Part shown: one piece after another, positions 1-9,835 of the stretch
Layout of the letters: each line of letters opens with the position of its first letter
How positions within the stretch are numbered: position 1 is the first letter of the stretch
Assembly: GCA_018644935.1 (NCBI GenBank)
Contig: JABGPL010000001.1
Location: 1-64,000, forward strand
Direction of reading: 5' to 3'
Source of the DNA: Calditrichota bacterium
GTDB lineage: Bacteria > Electryoneota > AABM5-125-24 > Hatepunaeales > Hatepunaeaceae
Length of the DNA stretch: 64,000 nucleotides
The notes under the pieces: generated by a model
What the model saw: only the letters and a program-made list of their open reading frames with translations
The model's database searches: none
What the model was told of the DNA's origin: nothing
Position numbers and translations under genes: made by a program

Positions 1-133
1 TGATATCGCTATAATGTACAAAAACTTTCATCCCGTTTTCGCCTAAAATAAATCCATATCCTTTTCGACTGAAAAAATTTATTACTTTTCCACGAATCCG
101 TCCATTTTGTACAGGTGGATCAAAGCTGGTCAT
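1..133 (-). CDS. Cold-shock domain protein (5' part, cut by window edge)
   Basis: This gene is not in the ORF track. Reading the minus strand from the ATG at 133 gives an N-terminus containing KGYGFI (RNP1) and VFVHYSDI (RNP2), the two nucleic-acid-binding motifs of the CspA cold-shock domain. Such proteins bind single-stranded RNA or DNA and melt mRNA structure in the cytoplasm. Forty-four codons are visible and the rest lies beyond the left edge, so total length is unknown. About ten residues precede the domain, slightly more than in E. coli CspA. An AAAAGG stretch about 7 bases before the ATG supports the start. The promoter should lie between this gene and the terminator at about 350. Confidence 0.9.
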   Translation of the reverse strand, partial: MTSFDPPVQNGRIRGKVINFFSRKGYGFILGENGMKVFVHYSDI

Positions 134-349
134 ATTAATACCTTTTTTTGCTTCATTGAGAAAGGAGATTGGCGGTTTCCCTTATGTGGAAATCCAATTG
201 TGTAACTATCGCTCTGTTAAAAATTTAACGGTTAAATTGAATTGATGGTTCCATAAAGTGAGGATAATTCCCATCGATATGGAGGAATTACCAGTTTGTT
301 TGTTGGGAGATCGATTGGATTTACTATTCATTAGGCACTATTTAAAGCA

Positions 350-387
350 AAACCGCCGAAAATCAATTTGACTGAATTCGGCGGTTT
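350..387 (-). terminator. Rho-independent terminator of the radical SAM gene
   Basis: An 11-bp perfect inverted repeat (AAACCGCCGAA / TTCGGCGGTTT, 16-base loop) lies about 30 bases past the stop of the 418-1440 gene. On the minus strand it is followed by TGCTTTAAAT, a short imperfect U-rich tail. The bases just before it are also T-rich, so it may work in both directions. The rest of 134-417 shows no gene. Confidence 0.7.
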
Positions 388-417
388 GAAAAAATAAAAG
401 TTCAGAACCAGCACAAC

Positions 418-1440
418 TTATTTCATATCAACGACAAAATTGAGTTCAGCACCGCATGCTTTGCAGATGTTAGCATCCATACCCTTGATGTCGATATCAT
501 ACCCTGTTCGCTCCACTAACAGGTTACCGCACTTGCAAACGCTGTTATCTCCAGTTCCGTTCCAAATATTGCTGATGTACACCCAATCTAATTTTGATTT
601 TGCCAACTCAAATGCATCAGAAATAAATTGCATATCGGTTGCAGGTTTATCAAACCGGTTTGCTGGAAAATATTTGGACAAATGCAATGGGATTGATGGA
701 TCAATATTCGCAATCCAATTTATCAGTTCTTCAGTTTTCCTTAGGTCGGTGGATACATCAGAGACGAGGAGATGAGTTAATTCAAGGTGTTTTCCGGCAT
801 CGTGTACAATCTTTATCGTTCTTTGTACATCCTCTAATTTACCACCGCAGAAATTTGTGTAGCAACAATCATCGACTGATTTCAGGTCAATATTGAATGC
901 ATCGGTAATTGGCAATAGTTTCTTAAGAGGTGCTTCGTTTATATAGCCGTTTGAGAGCAAAATATTTACAAGACCTCGCTCGTGCAAAATTTTTCCGACA
1001 TCCTGAACAAATTCAAACCATATTAGAGGTTCACCATAGGTATATGCAACACCAATACCATCAAGTGCTTCAACCATCCCAACAAGGTCGTCCGGAAGTA
1101 TCATTCTCGTAGGTAATTGCTTTGCTTGGGATATCTTCCAATTTAAACACCAAGCACAAGATAAGCTGCAACCATTGGGACCAACTGATAATATTTCACT
1201 GCCGGGAAAAAAGTTATACAGCGGTTTTTTCTCGATTGGATCAAGTTGTAATGAACTGATTTGTCCATAGTTAGTGGCAATTAATTCACCACTAATTACC
1301 TCTCGCCCACCACAGTTTCCAATCTCCTTCTCCTGAAGGGTGCAAAGGTGAGGGCAAATTTCACACTTTATCTTTGATCCGATTTTCTTCTGAAATTCTG
1401 ACCTTATCAGTGTCTGTGGTTCTGAAGATTCCTGGGACAT
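418..1440 (-). CDS. amrS: AmmeMemoRadiSam system radical SAM enzyme
   Basis: This is a cytoplasmic radical SAM protein related to pyruvate formate-lyase activating enzyme. The CSLSCAWC motif (about residues 91-98) is the CxxxCxxC that holds the 4Fe-4S cluster and binds S-adenosylmethionine. The N-terminal CPHLC and GNCGGR motifs, the DPIEKKPLYNF block and a C-terminal CKCG...CKACG pair of cysteine knuckles are typical of the AmrS family, and 340 aa is the usual length. Members often sit with Memo and AMMECR1 proteins, but neither is in this window. The true substrate is not established for most members. It stands alone with its own terminator downstream. Confidence 0.85.
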   Translation of the reverse strand: MSQESSEPQTLIRSEFQKKIGSKIKCEICPHLCTLQEKEIGNCGGREVISGELIATNYGQISSLQLDPIEKKPLYNFFPGSEILSVGPNGCSLSCAWCLNWKISQAKQLPTRMILPDDLVGMVEALDGIGVAYTYGEPLIWFEFVQDVGKILHERGLVNILLSNGYINEAPLKKLLPITDAFNIDLKSVDDCCYTNFCGGKLEDVQRTIKIVHDAGKHLELTHLLVSDVSTDLRKTEELINWIANIDPSIPLHLSKYFPANRFDKPATDMQFISDAFELAKSKLDWVYISNIWNGTGDNSVCKCGNLLVERTGYDIDIKGMDANICKACGAELNFVVDMK

Positions 1441-1574
1441 CTATGACCTGATTAAAAATTAAATTATCTCAAATAAAATACGCAAAAGTTTGGGAAAAAA
1501 TTTGCAATCTCACGCATTTTGGGATGATCGAATAAAAAAAAATCTAAAAAAAAGGAAAATGCTTGAATAGCATC

Positions 1575-3119
1575 CTATAAGGGGATGTTTCCATGTCGTT
1601 TTTTAGGGTTGCTGTCTACTTTGCTGTCCAACATCGCAAATGCATCAATCAGTCTTGATCGCGTATATTTTGGCTCGATAACATCATCGACATAGCCACG
1701 CTCGGCTGCAATGTATGGATTGGCAAATTTGTCTGAATACTCAGCCTCAAGTCTCTTTGCTGTCTCCTCTGGATTATCAGATTCAGCGATTTGCCTGGAG
1801 AATATTATTTCAACCGCTCCCTTCGGTCCCATTACCGCTATTTCAGCCGTTGGCCAGGCAAGGTTAATGTCGCCACGTATGTGCTTAGAATTCATAACAT
1901 CATAGGCCCCACCATAAGCTTTTCGAGTAATTACAGTGATCTTGGGAACTGTAGCCTCACAATAGGCATAAAGAAGCTTGGCTCCATTAAGAATAATACC
2001 TCTCCATTCCTGATCGGTGCCTGGAAGAAAACCTGGAACATCTTCGAATGTGAGTATTGGGATGCCGAATGCATCGCAAAACCTGATAAATCTCCCAGCT
2101 TTTCGTGAAGCATCAATATCGAGGACACCGGCAAGAACAGCAGGTTGGTTCGCGATTATTCCAATTGATCTGCCAGCGAGGCGCGCAAAGCCAACAATAA
2201 TATTCTGGGCGAAATCCTCATGGATCTCATAAAAATCCCCATCATCTACAACCCTCGTTATGACATCTTTAATATCATAGGGTTTATTGGGATTTTCTGG
2301 TACAATCGAGTTAAGTTCCTCATCACTCCTGTCGCTTGGGTCATCAGTTGGCTTGAAAGGTGGATCTTCGAGATTATTCGATGGAATGAAAGAGACGAGC
2401 TTTTTTATTCCCTCCATCATTTCCGCTTCGCTGTCAACAGCAAAATGGGCTACACCGCTTTTCGAGGCGTGAGTGTCAGCTCCTCCCAGCTCTTCTGAAG
2501 AAATTTCTTCATGCGTGACGGTCTTTACAACCTTTGGACCAGTCACAAACATGTAACTGCTGCCTCGAACCATATATGTAAAATCCGTTATTGCAGGAGA
2601 GTAAACCGCTCCACCAGCACATGGACCTAATATTGCCGATATTTGAGGAACAACCCCGGATGCAAGAGTATTTCTCAGGAAAATATCTGCGTACGCACCC
2701 AACGAGACCACCCCTTCCTGAACTCTGGCTCCTCCGGAGTCGTTTAGCCCAATAACAGGTGCTCCCATTTTCATCGCCATATCCATTATCTTGCATATCT
2801 TACGCCCGTGAGCTTCCGCTAACGAGCCACCCATAACAGTGAAGTCCTGTGAAAACACAAACACTTTGCGTCCATCAATGTGACCATATCCGGTCACAAC
2901 TCCATCCCCAAGAAATCTATTCTTTTCCAGTCCAAAATCAGTAGAATTGTGCCTCACTAACATATCTATTTCGGAAAAGCTACCCTTGTCCAGCAGAAGA
3001 TCTATCCTTTCCCTGGCTGTCAATTTTCCTTTGGCATGTTGGGCATCAATTCGTTTTTTTCCACCGCCTAAAAGAGCCTCTTCTTTAAGCTCTGCTAGTT
3101 TTGTTACTTTATCATTCAT
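1575..3119 (-). CDS. Acyl-CoA carboxylase beta subunit (propionyl/methylmalonyl-CoA type)
   Basis: This is a carboxyltransferase of the PccB/MmdA family. It moves a carboxyl group between biotin and an acyl-CoA. The family start ([16 protein letters not shown]), the first crotonase-like half ([28 protein letters not shown]) and the second half ([30 protein letters not shown]) are all present. I place the start at the ATG at 3119 (MNDKVTKL, 514 aa), because the longer ORF-track version runs back into the upstream gene and lacks family similarity there. It follows the HpnE-like gene by 22 bases. The biotin carboxylase and biotin carrier subunits are not in the window, so propionyl-CoA carboxylase and sodium-pump decarboxylase cannot be told apart. 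Confidence 0.88.
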   Translation of the reverse strand: MNDKVTKLAELKEEALLGGGKKRIDAQHAKGKLTARERIDLLLDKGSFSEIDMLVRHNSTDFGLEKNRFLGDGVVTGYGHIDGRKVFVFSQDFTVMGGSLAEAHGRKICKIMDMAMKMGAPVIGLNDSGGARVQEGVVSLGAYADIFLRNTLASGVVPQISAILGPCAGGAVYSPAITDFTYMVRGSSYMFVTGPKVVKTVTHEEISSEELGGADTHASKSGVAHFAVDSEAEMMEGIKKLVSFIPSNNLEDPPFKPTDDPSDRSDEELNSIVPENPNKPYDIKDVITRVVDDGDFYEIHEDFAQNIIVGFARLAGRSIGIIANQPAVLAGVLDIDASRKAGRFIRFCDAFGIPILTFEDVPGFLPGTDQEWRGIILNGAKLLYAYCEATVPKITVITRKAYGGAYDVMNSKHIRGDINLAWPTAEIAVMGPKGAVEIIFSRQIAESDNPEETAKRLEAEYSDKFANPYIAAERGYVDDVIEPKYTRSRLIDAFAMLDSKVDSNPKKRHGNIPL

Positions 3120-3141
3120 AATTTTCCCGTATAAAACCTGC

Positions 3142-4467
3142 TTATTGTTTTCGTATTTGCTGGACAGCATCCCAACCAGATCTTGCTGCCGATTCAATGG
3201 TTGCCGGTAAACCAGTACCGCACCAGTCTCCAGCAATAAAGAGTCCATCGGTTGGGGTAACTGCCTCGGGGCGTATCAGATCGCTTCCCGGCTTCAGGAT
3301 AACTGTAGCTCGTTTAGAGCGCACCAAACGGGCTTCCGTTATAATTTCCGGTTTAGCTTTTGGTAACCGTTCTGCTAAGTCTAATATCACTCTATCCAGA
3401 AACTCATCCCGAGATATCTCACTCATCCCAGGAGAAGCACTTGTAACCGTGTTTACTCGGGACCAACCTCCATGTTCCTGCTCCCCCCTGCCGAAAACCC
3501 ACTCTGCCAACCCTCCAGGCAAACATGCAAAGGGATGCTCTAAAACAGGACAACTGTAGTTTAAATGCACCGACGCAATTGGTGAATAGTCAAATGTAGA
3601 AAATGTCCTAAAAAACTTTTTATTGCGGACACTCCCGGGAAGAAGTCGTGAAGCATCTAAAGGAGAAACTGCCAGTAGAACGTTGTTACTTTCACATTCC
3701 CCATCCTTCAATTTCACTCCTTTTACCTTTCCCGATTCCGAAAGTTTGACAGATGTAACCGAACTCCTCTTGAAAATACCACATCCATTTGATTTCAAAT
3801 ATTTCTCTGCATAATCGCAAAAGAATTTCTGGAAGTTCTGTCTAGTAACACCAATTCTCGCTACTGATCCACCTGAAGTCAAACCCTCGCGCAATGCCCG
3901 TACTAATGGCCAGGCACCAACTGTTTCCGGTGCTCCATTCATCACCGCTACTGCAAGGTTATACCAGAACACATTCTTTCTGACATCAATTCCGTATTTC
4001 CTCAAGAAACCCTTTACAGTTGGCTCAGTATGCGGATCAAGGTTTCTCAGATCAGGAACCACTCGTAGAATATTTGCAGTGCGAAGACGATCCGGTAATG
4101 AAATTGAGTTAAAAGATAACAGATTTAAGAATGCACTAAGTTTAGACCGATCATCCCCTGTTTTCAGCCACTCGGTCCGGTTGTTGGGATATATCCATGG
4201 AATATTCCCACCATCTCCAAAATCAATCCCATCTTTAGATCCCCATGTGTCCAGCAAACTAAAAGTTCTTTTATATGCACCAATAAAGACATGAGGTCCG
4301 ATGTCGAGCCATTCATCGAAATTATTATCTCGAAATGCTCCGGACCTGCCACCTAACTCAGCCGAAAGTTCAAACAACTTCACACTAAGTCCCCTCTGAA
4401 GCGCGGCAGTTGCAGCAGCCAATCCTGCCCAGCCTCCACCTACTATGATTAAATCCGTATGCGGCAT
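3142..4467 (-). CDS. FAD-dependent amine oxidase-like desaturase, HpnE-like
   Basis: The N-terminal Rossmann motif [10 protein letters not shown] and the downstream GGRSG bind FAD. The C-terminal block [22 protein letters not shown] is the second FAD contact seen in phytoene desaturase and amine oxidase proteins. The segment [18 protein letters not shown] matches the DxGQHxxxGAY signature of hydroxysqualene dehydroxylase (HpnE), which acts in squalene and hopanoid synthesis. At 441 aa it has the length of that family. Its partners HpnC and HpnD (squalene synthase-like) are not visible, so a carotenoid or other isoprenoid desaturase is possible. It lies 52 bases after the VWA gene and just before the carboxyltransferase, probably on one transcript. 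Confidence 0.65.
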   Translation of the reverse strand: MPHTDLIIVGGGWAGLAAATAALQRGLSVKLFELSAELGGRSGAFRDNNFDEWLDIGPHVFIGAYKRTFSLLDTWGSKDGIDFGDGGNIPWIYPNNRTEWLKTGDDRSKLSAFLNLLSFNSISLPDRLRTANILRVVPDLRNLDPHTEPTVKGFLRKYGIDVRKNVFWYNLAVAVMNGAPETVGAWPLVRALREGLTSGGSVARIGVTRQNFQKFFCDYAEKYLKSNGCGIFKRSSVTSVKLSESGKVKGVKLKDGECESNNVLLAVSPLDASRLLPGSVRNKKFFRTFSTFDYSPIASVHLNYSCPVLEHPFACLPGGLAEWVFGRGEQEHGGWSRVNTVTSASPGMSEISRDEFLDRVILDLAERLPKAKPEIITEARLVRSKRATVILKPGSDLIRPEAVTPTDGLFIAGDWCGTGLPATIESAARSGWDAVQQIRKQ

Positions 4468-4519
4468 TTATTAGTTACTCGAAAATTTCAAAATTCAAAT
4501 GAAAATCTGCTGATACCCT

Positions 4520-6682
4520 TTACAACATTCCTGTTCTGATTCTGATGAACCACTCAATTGTCAGCAAACCAACGATTATTGCAAGAATCCAACCTCTACC
4601 CCACAATTGCCAGCGTGTGATTTCTTCCCGTTCAGTCAAAGGCAGGTCCAAAGAATCAAATAATGAATCCACCTGACTTGATTGGAAGTACGCTCCACCT
4701 GAAAACTCGGCAACAGATTTTAATAACTGCTCGTTCAGTTTTGCATCAAGCAGCTCGATATTAAATGGCTCAACCGTTATCCTGCCAATGTCTTCACCAA
4801 GGTTTAGGCCATCCAGCGATGCAGAGGCTTTGATTTGATATTCACCTTCACCATAAGGCTGAAATACACCCCTGTACCGACCTGCTCCAATACCGGTAAG
4901 TAGAGTTTCTCCACCAACAGTGTCCGATTTAGAAATTACAGCGGAAACCAGCGCATCTTCAAGCGGAAAATAGTTTTCGTTAAACACTGAAACTGAAAAA
5001 GCGACTGATTCCTGATTGGAAAACAGCTCCTTGTCGAAGGTTAGCTCAACCCGTTTTCCCGCTTTTCTGACTGCAAGCCAGCGAACCAATCTGCTCAGTA
5101 ATGGTCCTATTACTCCCTCGTCCACGGTTGAGACAAGCCCCCATCTCCAGAGATCATTGCCCAAAATTGCTACTGATTTTACACCACCGGTCTCTGAAAC
5201 GACAATCGCTGGAAACCTATCCAGAAGCTCCAGAGTGTGAAACTCCGCAAGAACGTTGACATGCTTCCCAAAATCAAATCTGTCTGGATTATACTTGAGT
5301 GGAGGAAGACCCAACCATTCAGCTGAAAAGTTAATCTCCTCAGGATCGGCAATTATGGCGTGTCGTTGATTTGGAATTACCTGTCCTTCCACGCGAGGTT
5401 TTGGATACTTTCGCACCGTAACAGGGAGAATTGATTCAAACAATTTTAGTTTGTTATAGTCAATCGTTCCCCCATCAAAAAAACCGAGCGGTAGTTCAGA
5501 TTCTTTTACTGCCTCTGCAAATTCTTTAAGTTTATTCGAATTTGTGGATTTAATCGGAAAATGATGTAAAATGACGACATCCACTTTTCCAAGCATATCA
5601 GTGTCAGGCCAATCACCTTCATAAAATGATCCCGATCGCGAGGTTCTCTGTATCAATTCAATGTGATCATCATTCGATAATTTTCTCACAATATCACCTA
5701 ACCCATTATCGGGAGGTCCCGACATCAACAGCACCCGCATTTTACTAGCGAGAACGTTCATATAGAAACTTCGATGATTATTGTCTGTGGTCAACTCGTT
5801 CTCAATTGTTGATATTTCAACTTGAAAACGTCTCTTCCCCGGCTGATTTATGACAATATCAAAAAATTCCGTCCCCTCATAATAGTCGCTCGTGACTGTC
5901 AATTGTTTCCGGACAATCAATTTTCCATTTGAATTTTTTATCGCGATTGTCAGGGATTTCCCAGCAGCCCCGATGCATCTGAACCCAATCTCAACCGGAT
6001 TTGTACTGCCTTGATATACAACCGGATTAGCTGACACATTGAGCAGCATGATATCTCTATATTTCTCGGATGAACCAACACCGATTGTATAAATTGCTGT
6101 ACGAGCGGTTCTTGCAAGTCGGATTGGATCTGGTCCGCTGTTATGCACACCATCAGAAATCATTATCAAAGCAGCAGGAGGCGAAAGTGCGAGCTTATCG
6201 TATGCTTCCATCCATGCACGGCTGATATTTGTACCGATTCCGTTTGCTGAAACATCTTCAGGAATTTCAACATTATTGTACCTTTCGCTCAGGCTATCTG
6301 AAAATGTGAAGAGGTTTAATCTCTGCCTTTTGTTGAGATCCGAAAATGATTGAGAATTGAGAATATCCCGCACAATTTGCTGCCTGTCAACTTCCCCTTG
6401 AGTAATGGACATACTCGCAGATTGATCGATCAGAACTCCGATTGAGGCAGGTTCGAGGAGGTTTTCTTTAAGCTCTAATTCCGGATGTGAAATGATTAAG
6501 ATCCCACCAATGAGAGCCCCCCACCTCAACATGATTAGTGTCCACCTGATCGTAAGACCTGTCGGTGGCCAGGTCCTTTTATACGCCCAAATTGAAAAAA
6601 CTAATGCAGCCAGAATTGAAAATAATAAAATCCAGACCGGGATATTAGCAACAATGTGCATGGTGGATGTTTCTGCGTTCAT
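4520..6682 (-). CDS. Membrane protein with von Willebrand A and glutamine amidotransferase-like domains
   Basis: The protein has two N-terminal membrane helices (about 13-33 and 46-63), a VWA domain with DQSAS as the DxSxS metal motif (about 87-91), later T and D positions (GTNISRA, ISDGVHN), then a region resembling class I glutamine amidotransferases (VDVVILHHFPI, GFFDGG), a beta-rich region and a C-terminal membrane helix (WILAIIVGLLTIEWFI). This architecture is common in large membrane VWA proteins encoded near BatA/BatB-like or MoxR-type genes, but no MoxR ATPase is seen here. The role is unknown; metal-dependent protein binding at the membrane is the inference. It ends 52 bases before the HpnE-like gene and begins 15 bases after tsaD. 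Confidence 0.75.
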   Translation of the reverse strand: MNAETSTMHIVANIPVWILLFSILAALVFSIWAYKRTWPPTGLTIRWTLIMLRWGALIGGILIISHPELELKENLLEPASIGVLIDQSASMSITQGEVDRQQIVRDILNSQSFSDLNKRQRLNLFTFSDSLSERYNNVEIPEDVSANGIGTNISRAWMEAYDKLALSPPAALIMISDGVHNSGPDPIRLARTARTAIYTIGVGSSEKYRDIMLLNVSANPVVYQGSTNPVEIGFRCIGAAGKSLTIAIKNSNGKLIVRKQLTVTSDYYEGTEFFDIVINQPGKRRFQVEISTIENELTTDNNHRSFYMNVLASKMRVLLMSGPPDNGLGDIVRKLSNDDHIELIQRTSRSGSFYEGDWPDTDMLGKVDVVILHHFPIKSTNSNKLKEFAEAVKESELPLGFFDGGTIDYNKLKLFESILPVTVRKYPKPRVEGQVIPNQRHAIIADPEEINFSAEWLGLPPLKYNPDRFDFGKHVNVLAEFHTLELLDRFPAIVVSETGGVKSVAILGNDLWRWGLVSTVDEGVIGPLLSRLVRWLAVRKAGKRVELTFDKELFSNQESVAFSVSVFNENYFPLEDALVSAVISKSDTVGGETLLTGIGAGRYRGVFQPYGEGEYQIKASASLDGLNLGEDIGRITVEPFNIELLDAKLNEQLLKSVAEFSGGAYFQSSQVDSLFDSLDLPLTEREEITRWQLWGRGWILAIIVGLLTIEWFIRIRTGML

Positions 6683-6696
6683 TCGGTAAATCCCAA

Positions 6697-7755
6697 TCAG
6701 TTTACTGGAGCAACAGGTGAAGTAAATAACGATAAACCGGGATTTATCGGTAATTCGAGTGAATCGAATTTCTGTCTTTTGAAATGTTCATACCCAACAT
6801 TGGCAATCATAGCACCATTATCAGTGCAGTGATGAACTGGTGGAACAAGCATTGGAATTTGATGTTTTTTTGCAATCGAAGAAATCCTTTGACGAATGAA
6901 CCGGCTTGCTGAAACACCCCCTGACACAACCACTGCATGGTAAGTATTAGATTTCACAGCATATGCAATTCTGTCTGCCAACATGTCAGATACAGATTCC
7001 ATAAGTCCTTTACAAATAGCAGATCTTTCTTGATCAGGTATGATAAATCCCGCCTCATTTCTCTGATAGTTCTTTTGCAAATGGTAAAGCACCGCCGTTT
7101 TTAGACCACTGAAACTGAATCCGTACGGATCGTCTTTTAGTTTTACTCGAGGGAACACTACGGGTTCCCCTTCAAAGCTGCATGCAGCAGAATCCATTGC
7201 TGCGCCTGCAGGAAAGCCAAATCCTAACATCCGTCCGACCTTGTCAAATAATTCACCGGCTGCATCATCACGCGTTCCTCCAAGGCGAACATAGTCTCCA
7301 AACCCATTGACCTTGACCAACAGGGTATGACCTCCCGAAACAATCAGTGACAGAAAGGGCAATGGCGAGTCAGTCTCTGTTAATTTGAACGACCACAAAT
7401 GACCCTCAAGATGGTTAACACCTATTAATGGTATAGATAACGAACTTGCCATCCCTTTTGCAAATGCGACACCAACCAACAGTGCACCTGCGAGACCCGG
7501 ACCATATGTCACAGCCACACCATCGATATCTGTTGATTTAATACCTGTCTCGCGCAATACGGACTCTACTGCTGGCGCAAGGAGCCTTTCATGGGCTCTC
7601 GACGCGAGTTCAGGTACAATACCACCATATTGTCCATGCATCATTTGAGTCGTGGTTGAATCGGCAGCCAATTTTCCATCAATAATTATTGCAGCAGCCG
7701 TTTCATCACAAGAAGTCTCAATTCCGAGTATGATGGTTTTTTCTGGTTGTTTGAT
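6697..7755 (-). CDS. tsaD: tRNA N6-adenosine threonylcarbamoyltransferase TsaD (non-canonical start)
   Basis: TsaD transfers the threonylcarbamoyl group to A37 of ANN-decoding tRNAs with TsaB and TsaE. Visible signatures are LGIETSCDETAAA, the metal-binding HGQYGGIVPELASRAHE and NHLEGH, SLIVSGGHTLL, and SGGVSASR and TDNGAMIA near the end. The ORF track begins at an internal TTG and misses the conserved N-terminus, which is encoded up to about 7740. Between the stop of the preceding gene and that N-terminus there is no ATG, GTG, TTG or CTG in this frame. I propose an ATC start at 7755, 9 bases after an AAAGGA ribosome site (352 aa). An ATC at 7734, which would give a more usual N-terminus, is the alternative, and a one-base sequence error is also possible. 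Confidence 0.9.
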   Translation of the reverse strand: MKQPEKTIILGIETSCDETAAAIIIDGKLAADSTTTQMMHGQYGGIVPELASRAHERLLAPAVESVLRETGIKSTDIDGVAVTYGPGLAGALLVGVAFAKGMASSLSIPLIGVNHLEGHLWSFKLTETDSPLPFLSLIVSGGHTLLVKVNGFGDYVRLGGTRDDAAGELFDKVGRMLGFGFPAGAAMDSAACSFEGEPVVFPRVKLKDDPYGFSFSGLKTAVLYHLQKNYQRNEAGFIIPDQERSAICKGLMESVSDMLADRIAYAVKSNTYHAVVVSGGVSASRFIRQRISSIAKKHQIPMLVPPVHHCTDNGAMIANVGYEHFKRQKFDSLELPINPGLSLFTSPVAPVN

Positions 7756-7806
7756 GTCTGTTTTTCCTTTTTCCGGTTCCTAGATGAAAATCTAAGAGGT
7801 AACTCG

Positions 7807-8769
7807 TTATTGCCTTCGGACGATTAGTCTCACATTCTCAGGCAAAAGAGATCCAACTTCAACTTCCGGTTCAATAAAGAGCCTGATAGGTACTTGATTT
7901 GAACGACGTGGATTGTAATCGCGATAGTCAATCCACGCATCGAGATCATCTTTTTCAAGCTTTGAAATTATGCTGATCGCGCCACTAATGTTTACATCAA
8001 CAGATGCCGGTTCAACGAGTACGATTCTGTCCCGGGGTTTATTTCGAACCTCGATTGCAACGCCAATAATTTCCTTTTCACCTATTCTTTCAATCCTCAA
8101 CAGGGCTTTGACTTTAGAAGGTTCAATTGTTGCCCCATAAGCACTTGGTAATACTAACTCAAGTTCAATTTCAGTATTGCGTTTGCCCTCTGAAATCTCT
8201 GCTTTTATCGTTTGGATTTTCTTTATTGATTCAATCTTTCTGCGCGGACCTCTCAATAGCACACTGTCCGGCTCAACTAATATTTCACCAACTTGTGTGT
8301 ATCCTGATAATGCCTCAACAGTGATATTCGGCTGAACTGGAAGTTTGAGTTCGAGTTTATCGTCGAGAAGAAACAACACAGAATCCGGGGCAACAACATC
8401 CAGAACAACAGCATTTACACCACCGGGAAGGACAACCATGTCAGGAGTAAATGGAAAAACATACTCGGAGTTTATTGTCGAGAGATCAACACGCAGTACC
8501 GGTTTATTCAAGTATTGCATCCTTAACAACTCTTTTCCGGATGTTTGGAATTTGACAAGTGCCCATTCCGGAACATCCTTTATCAACATCTTCCCAGCTT
8601 TTACCTCAGATATTATAATAGGGATCTCAAATGAGTATTCGTAGATCCTCTCAGTGACAACTAATAGCCAGAGTATTATTGCTAACAGAAAGAGGCTGAG
8701 CTTAATACGATAATGGGTACGAAGCCAGTCAATTGGAAGTCGTATGTTAAATCGGGAGAGAATTTTCAT
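7807..8769 (-). CDS. YbbR-domain (CdaR-like) membrane-anchored protein
   Basis: A short cytoplasmic N-terminus is followed by one membrane helix (IKLSLFLLAIILWLLVV) and then about 270 residues of repeated beta-rich YbbR segments, for example VEPDSVLLRGPRRKIESI and VEPASVDVNISG. In Firmicutes such proteins (CdaR) regulate the c-di-AMP synthase CdaA. No diadenylate cyclase gene is in this window, so the partner is unknown. The ORF track begins at a TTG overlapping the previous gene, but the ATG at 8769 has AGGA 6 bases before it and gives 320 aa. It starts 13 bases past the OppF stop and is followed by tsaD, so translation within one transcript is likely. Confidence 0.75.
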   Translation of the reverse strand: MKILSRFNIRLPIDWLRTHYRIKLSLFLLAIILWLLVVTERIYEYSFEIPIIISEVKAGKMLIKDVPEWALVKFQTSGKELLRMQYLNKPVLRVDLSTINSEYVFPFTPDMVVLPGGVNAVVLDVVAPDSVLFLLDDKLELKLPVQPNITVEALSGYTQVGEILVEPDSVLLRGPRRKIESIKKIQTIKAEISEGKRNTEIELELVLPSAYGATIEPSKVKALLRIERIGEKEIIGVAIEVRNKPRDRIVLVEPASVDVNISGAISIISKLEKDDLDAWIDYRDYNPRRSNQVPIRLFIEPEVEVGSLLPENVRLIVRRQ

Positions 8770-8782
8770 TGCATTTCCTGAT

Positions 8783-9751
8783 CTATCCAAACAAAATACA
8801 TGCTACTTTATGCCCGGATGCCTGGGATATAAGTTTAAAATCCCAGCTTGAACATTCCGGTTTTGCACGTGAACACCGCGGGTGAAAATGACAGCCAGAT
8901 GGCGGATTAGCCGGGCTTGGCACATCACCTGTCAGCAACTCTCTCTCGACCTTTTTATCCGGATCCGGCAGAGGTACAGCCTCGAGAAGCGCTTGCGTGT
9001 ATGGATGTTGGGGTGAATTAACAATATTGTCTGCACTTCCAATCTCAACGACACGTCCCAGATACATCACAGCGATCTCATCCGAAATATGCTCAACAAC
9101 TGACAGGTCGTGAGCAATAAAAAGGAAAGTCAAATTCATGCGACTCTGTAAATCCATAAGTAGATTTAATATCTGAGCCTGTATTGAAACATCCAGAGCC
9201 GAAACCGGTTCATCCAGAACAATGAAATCAGGATCAACTGAAAGAGCACGGGCTATGCCGATTCGCTGACGTTGTCCTCCAGAGAACTCGTGTGGATATC
9301 TACCGGTATAATCCACAGATAATCCAACATTCTCAAGGATTTCCGCCACCTTTTCCTTAATTTGATTTCGAGGTACAATTTTATGAAACCTGAGAATTTC
9401 AGATAACATTCCACCGACTGTTATTCTTGGATTCAATGAACTATATGGATCCTGAAAAACTATCTGAACCTGTTTCCTGACTTCACGCATGTCAGTTCGA
9501 TTCAATTTCAGTAGATCCCTTCCGTTGAAGTTAACTTCACCGGCTGAAGGTTCGAGTAACCGTATGATGGAACGACCAGTAGTTGTTTTTCCGCATCCCG
9601 ACTCCCCAACCAACCCTAAGGTTTTGCCTCGTCTGACCGAGAGAGCTACTCCATCAACGGCTTTTACATGACCTCTGGTCTGTCCGAAAAAGCCCTTTTT
9701 AATCGGAAAATATTTTTTTAACCCTTTAACATCCAGCAATACTTCGTTCAT
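8783..9751 (-). CDS. Oligopeptide/dipeptide ABC transporter ATP-binding protein (OppF/DppF family)
   Basis: This is the ATPase subunit of a peptide importer. Walker A is GESGCGKTTTG, the signature is FSGGQRQRIGIARAL, Walker B with its glutamate is FIVLDEPVSALD, and the switch His lies in FIAHDLSVV. The C-terminal HPYTQALLEAVPLPD and the cysteine-bearing GCHFHPRCSRAKPEC are the oligo_HPY extension specific to peptide importers. The 322 aa length is normal. OppD, the permeases and the substrate-binding protein are not next to it, so this is either an isolated gene or the end of an operon that has been split. It lies 84 bases downstream of trkH. Confidence 0.9.
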   Translation of the reverse strand: MNEVLLDVKGLKKYFPIKKGFFGQTRGHVKAVDGVALSVRRGKTLGLVGESGCGKTTTGRSIIRLLEPSAGEVNFNGRDLLKLNRTDMREVRKQVQIVFQDPYSSLNPRITVGGMLSEILRFHKIVPRNQIKEKVAEILENVGLSVDYTGRYPHEFSGGQRQRIGIARALSVDPDFIVLDEPVSALDVSIQAQILNLLMDLQSRMNLTFLFIAHDLSVVEHISDEIAVMYLGRVVEIGSADNIVNSPQHPYTQALLEAVPLPDPDKKVERELLTGDVPSPANPPSGCHFHPRCSRAKPECSSWDFKLISQASGHKVACILFG

Positions 9752-9835
9752 TACAGTTTTCCAAAATTGTGTAAGCAGACATATTACATCTCTGCCCGGT
9801 TGAGTAAACTATCTGATCAAGAAATCTCACAAAAT

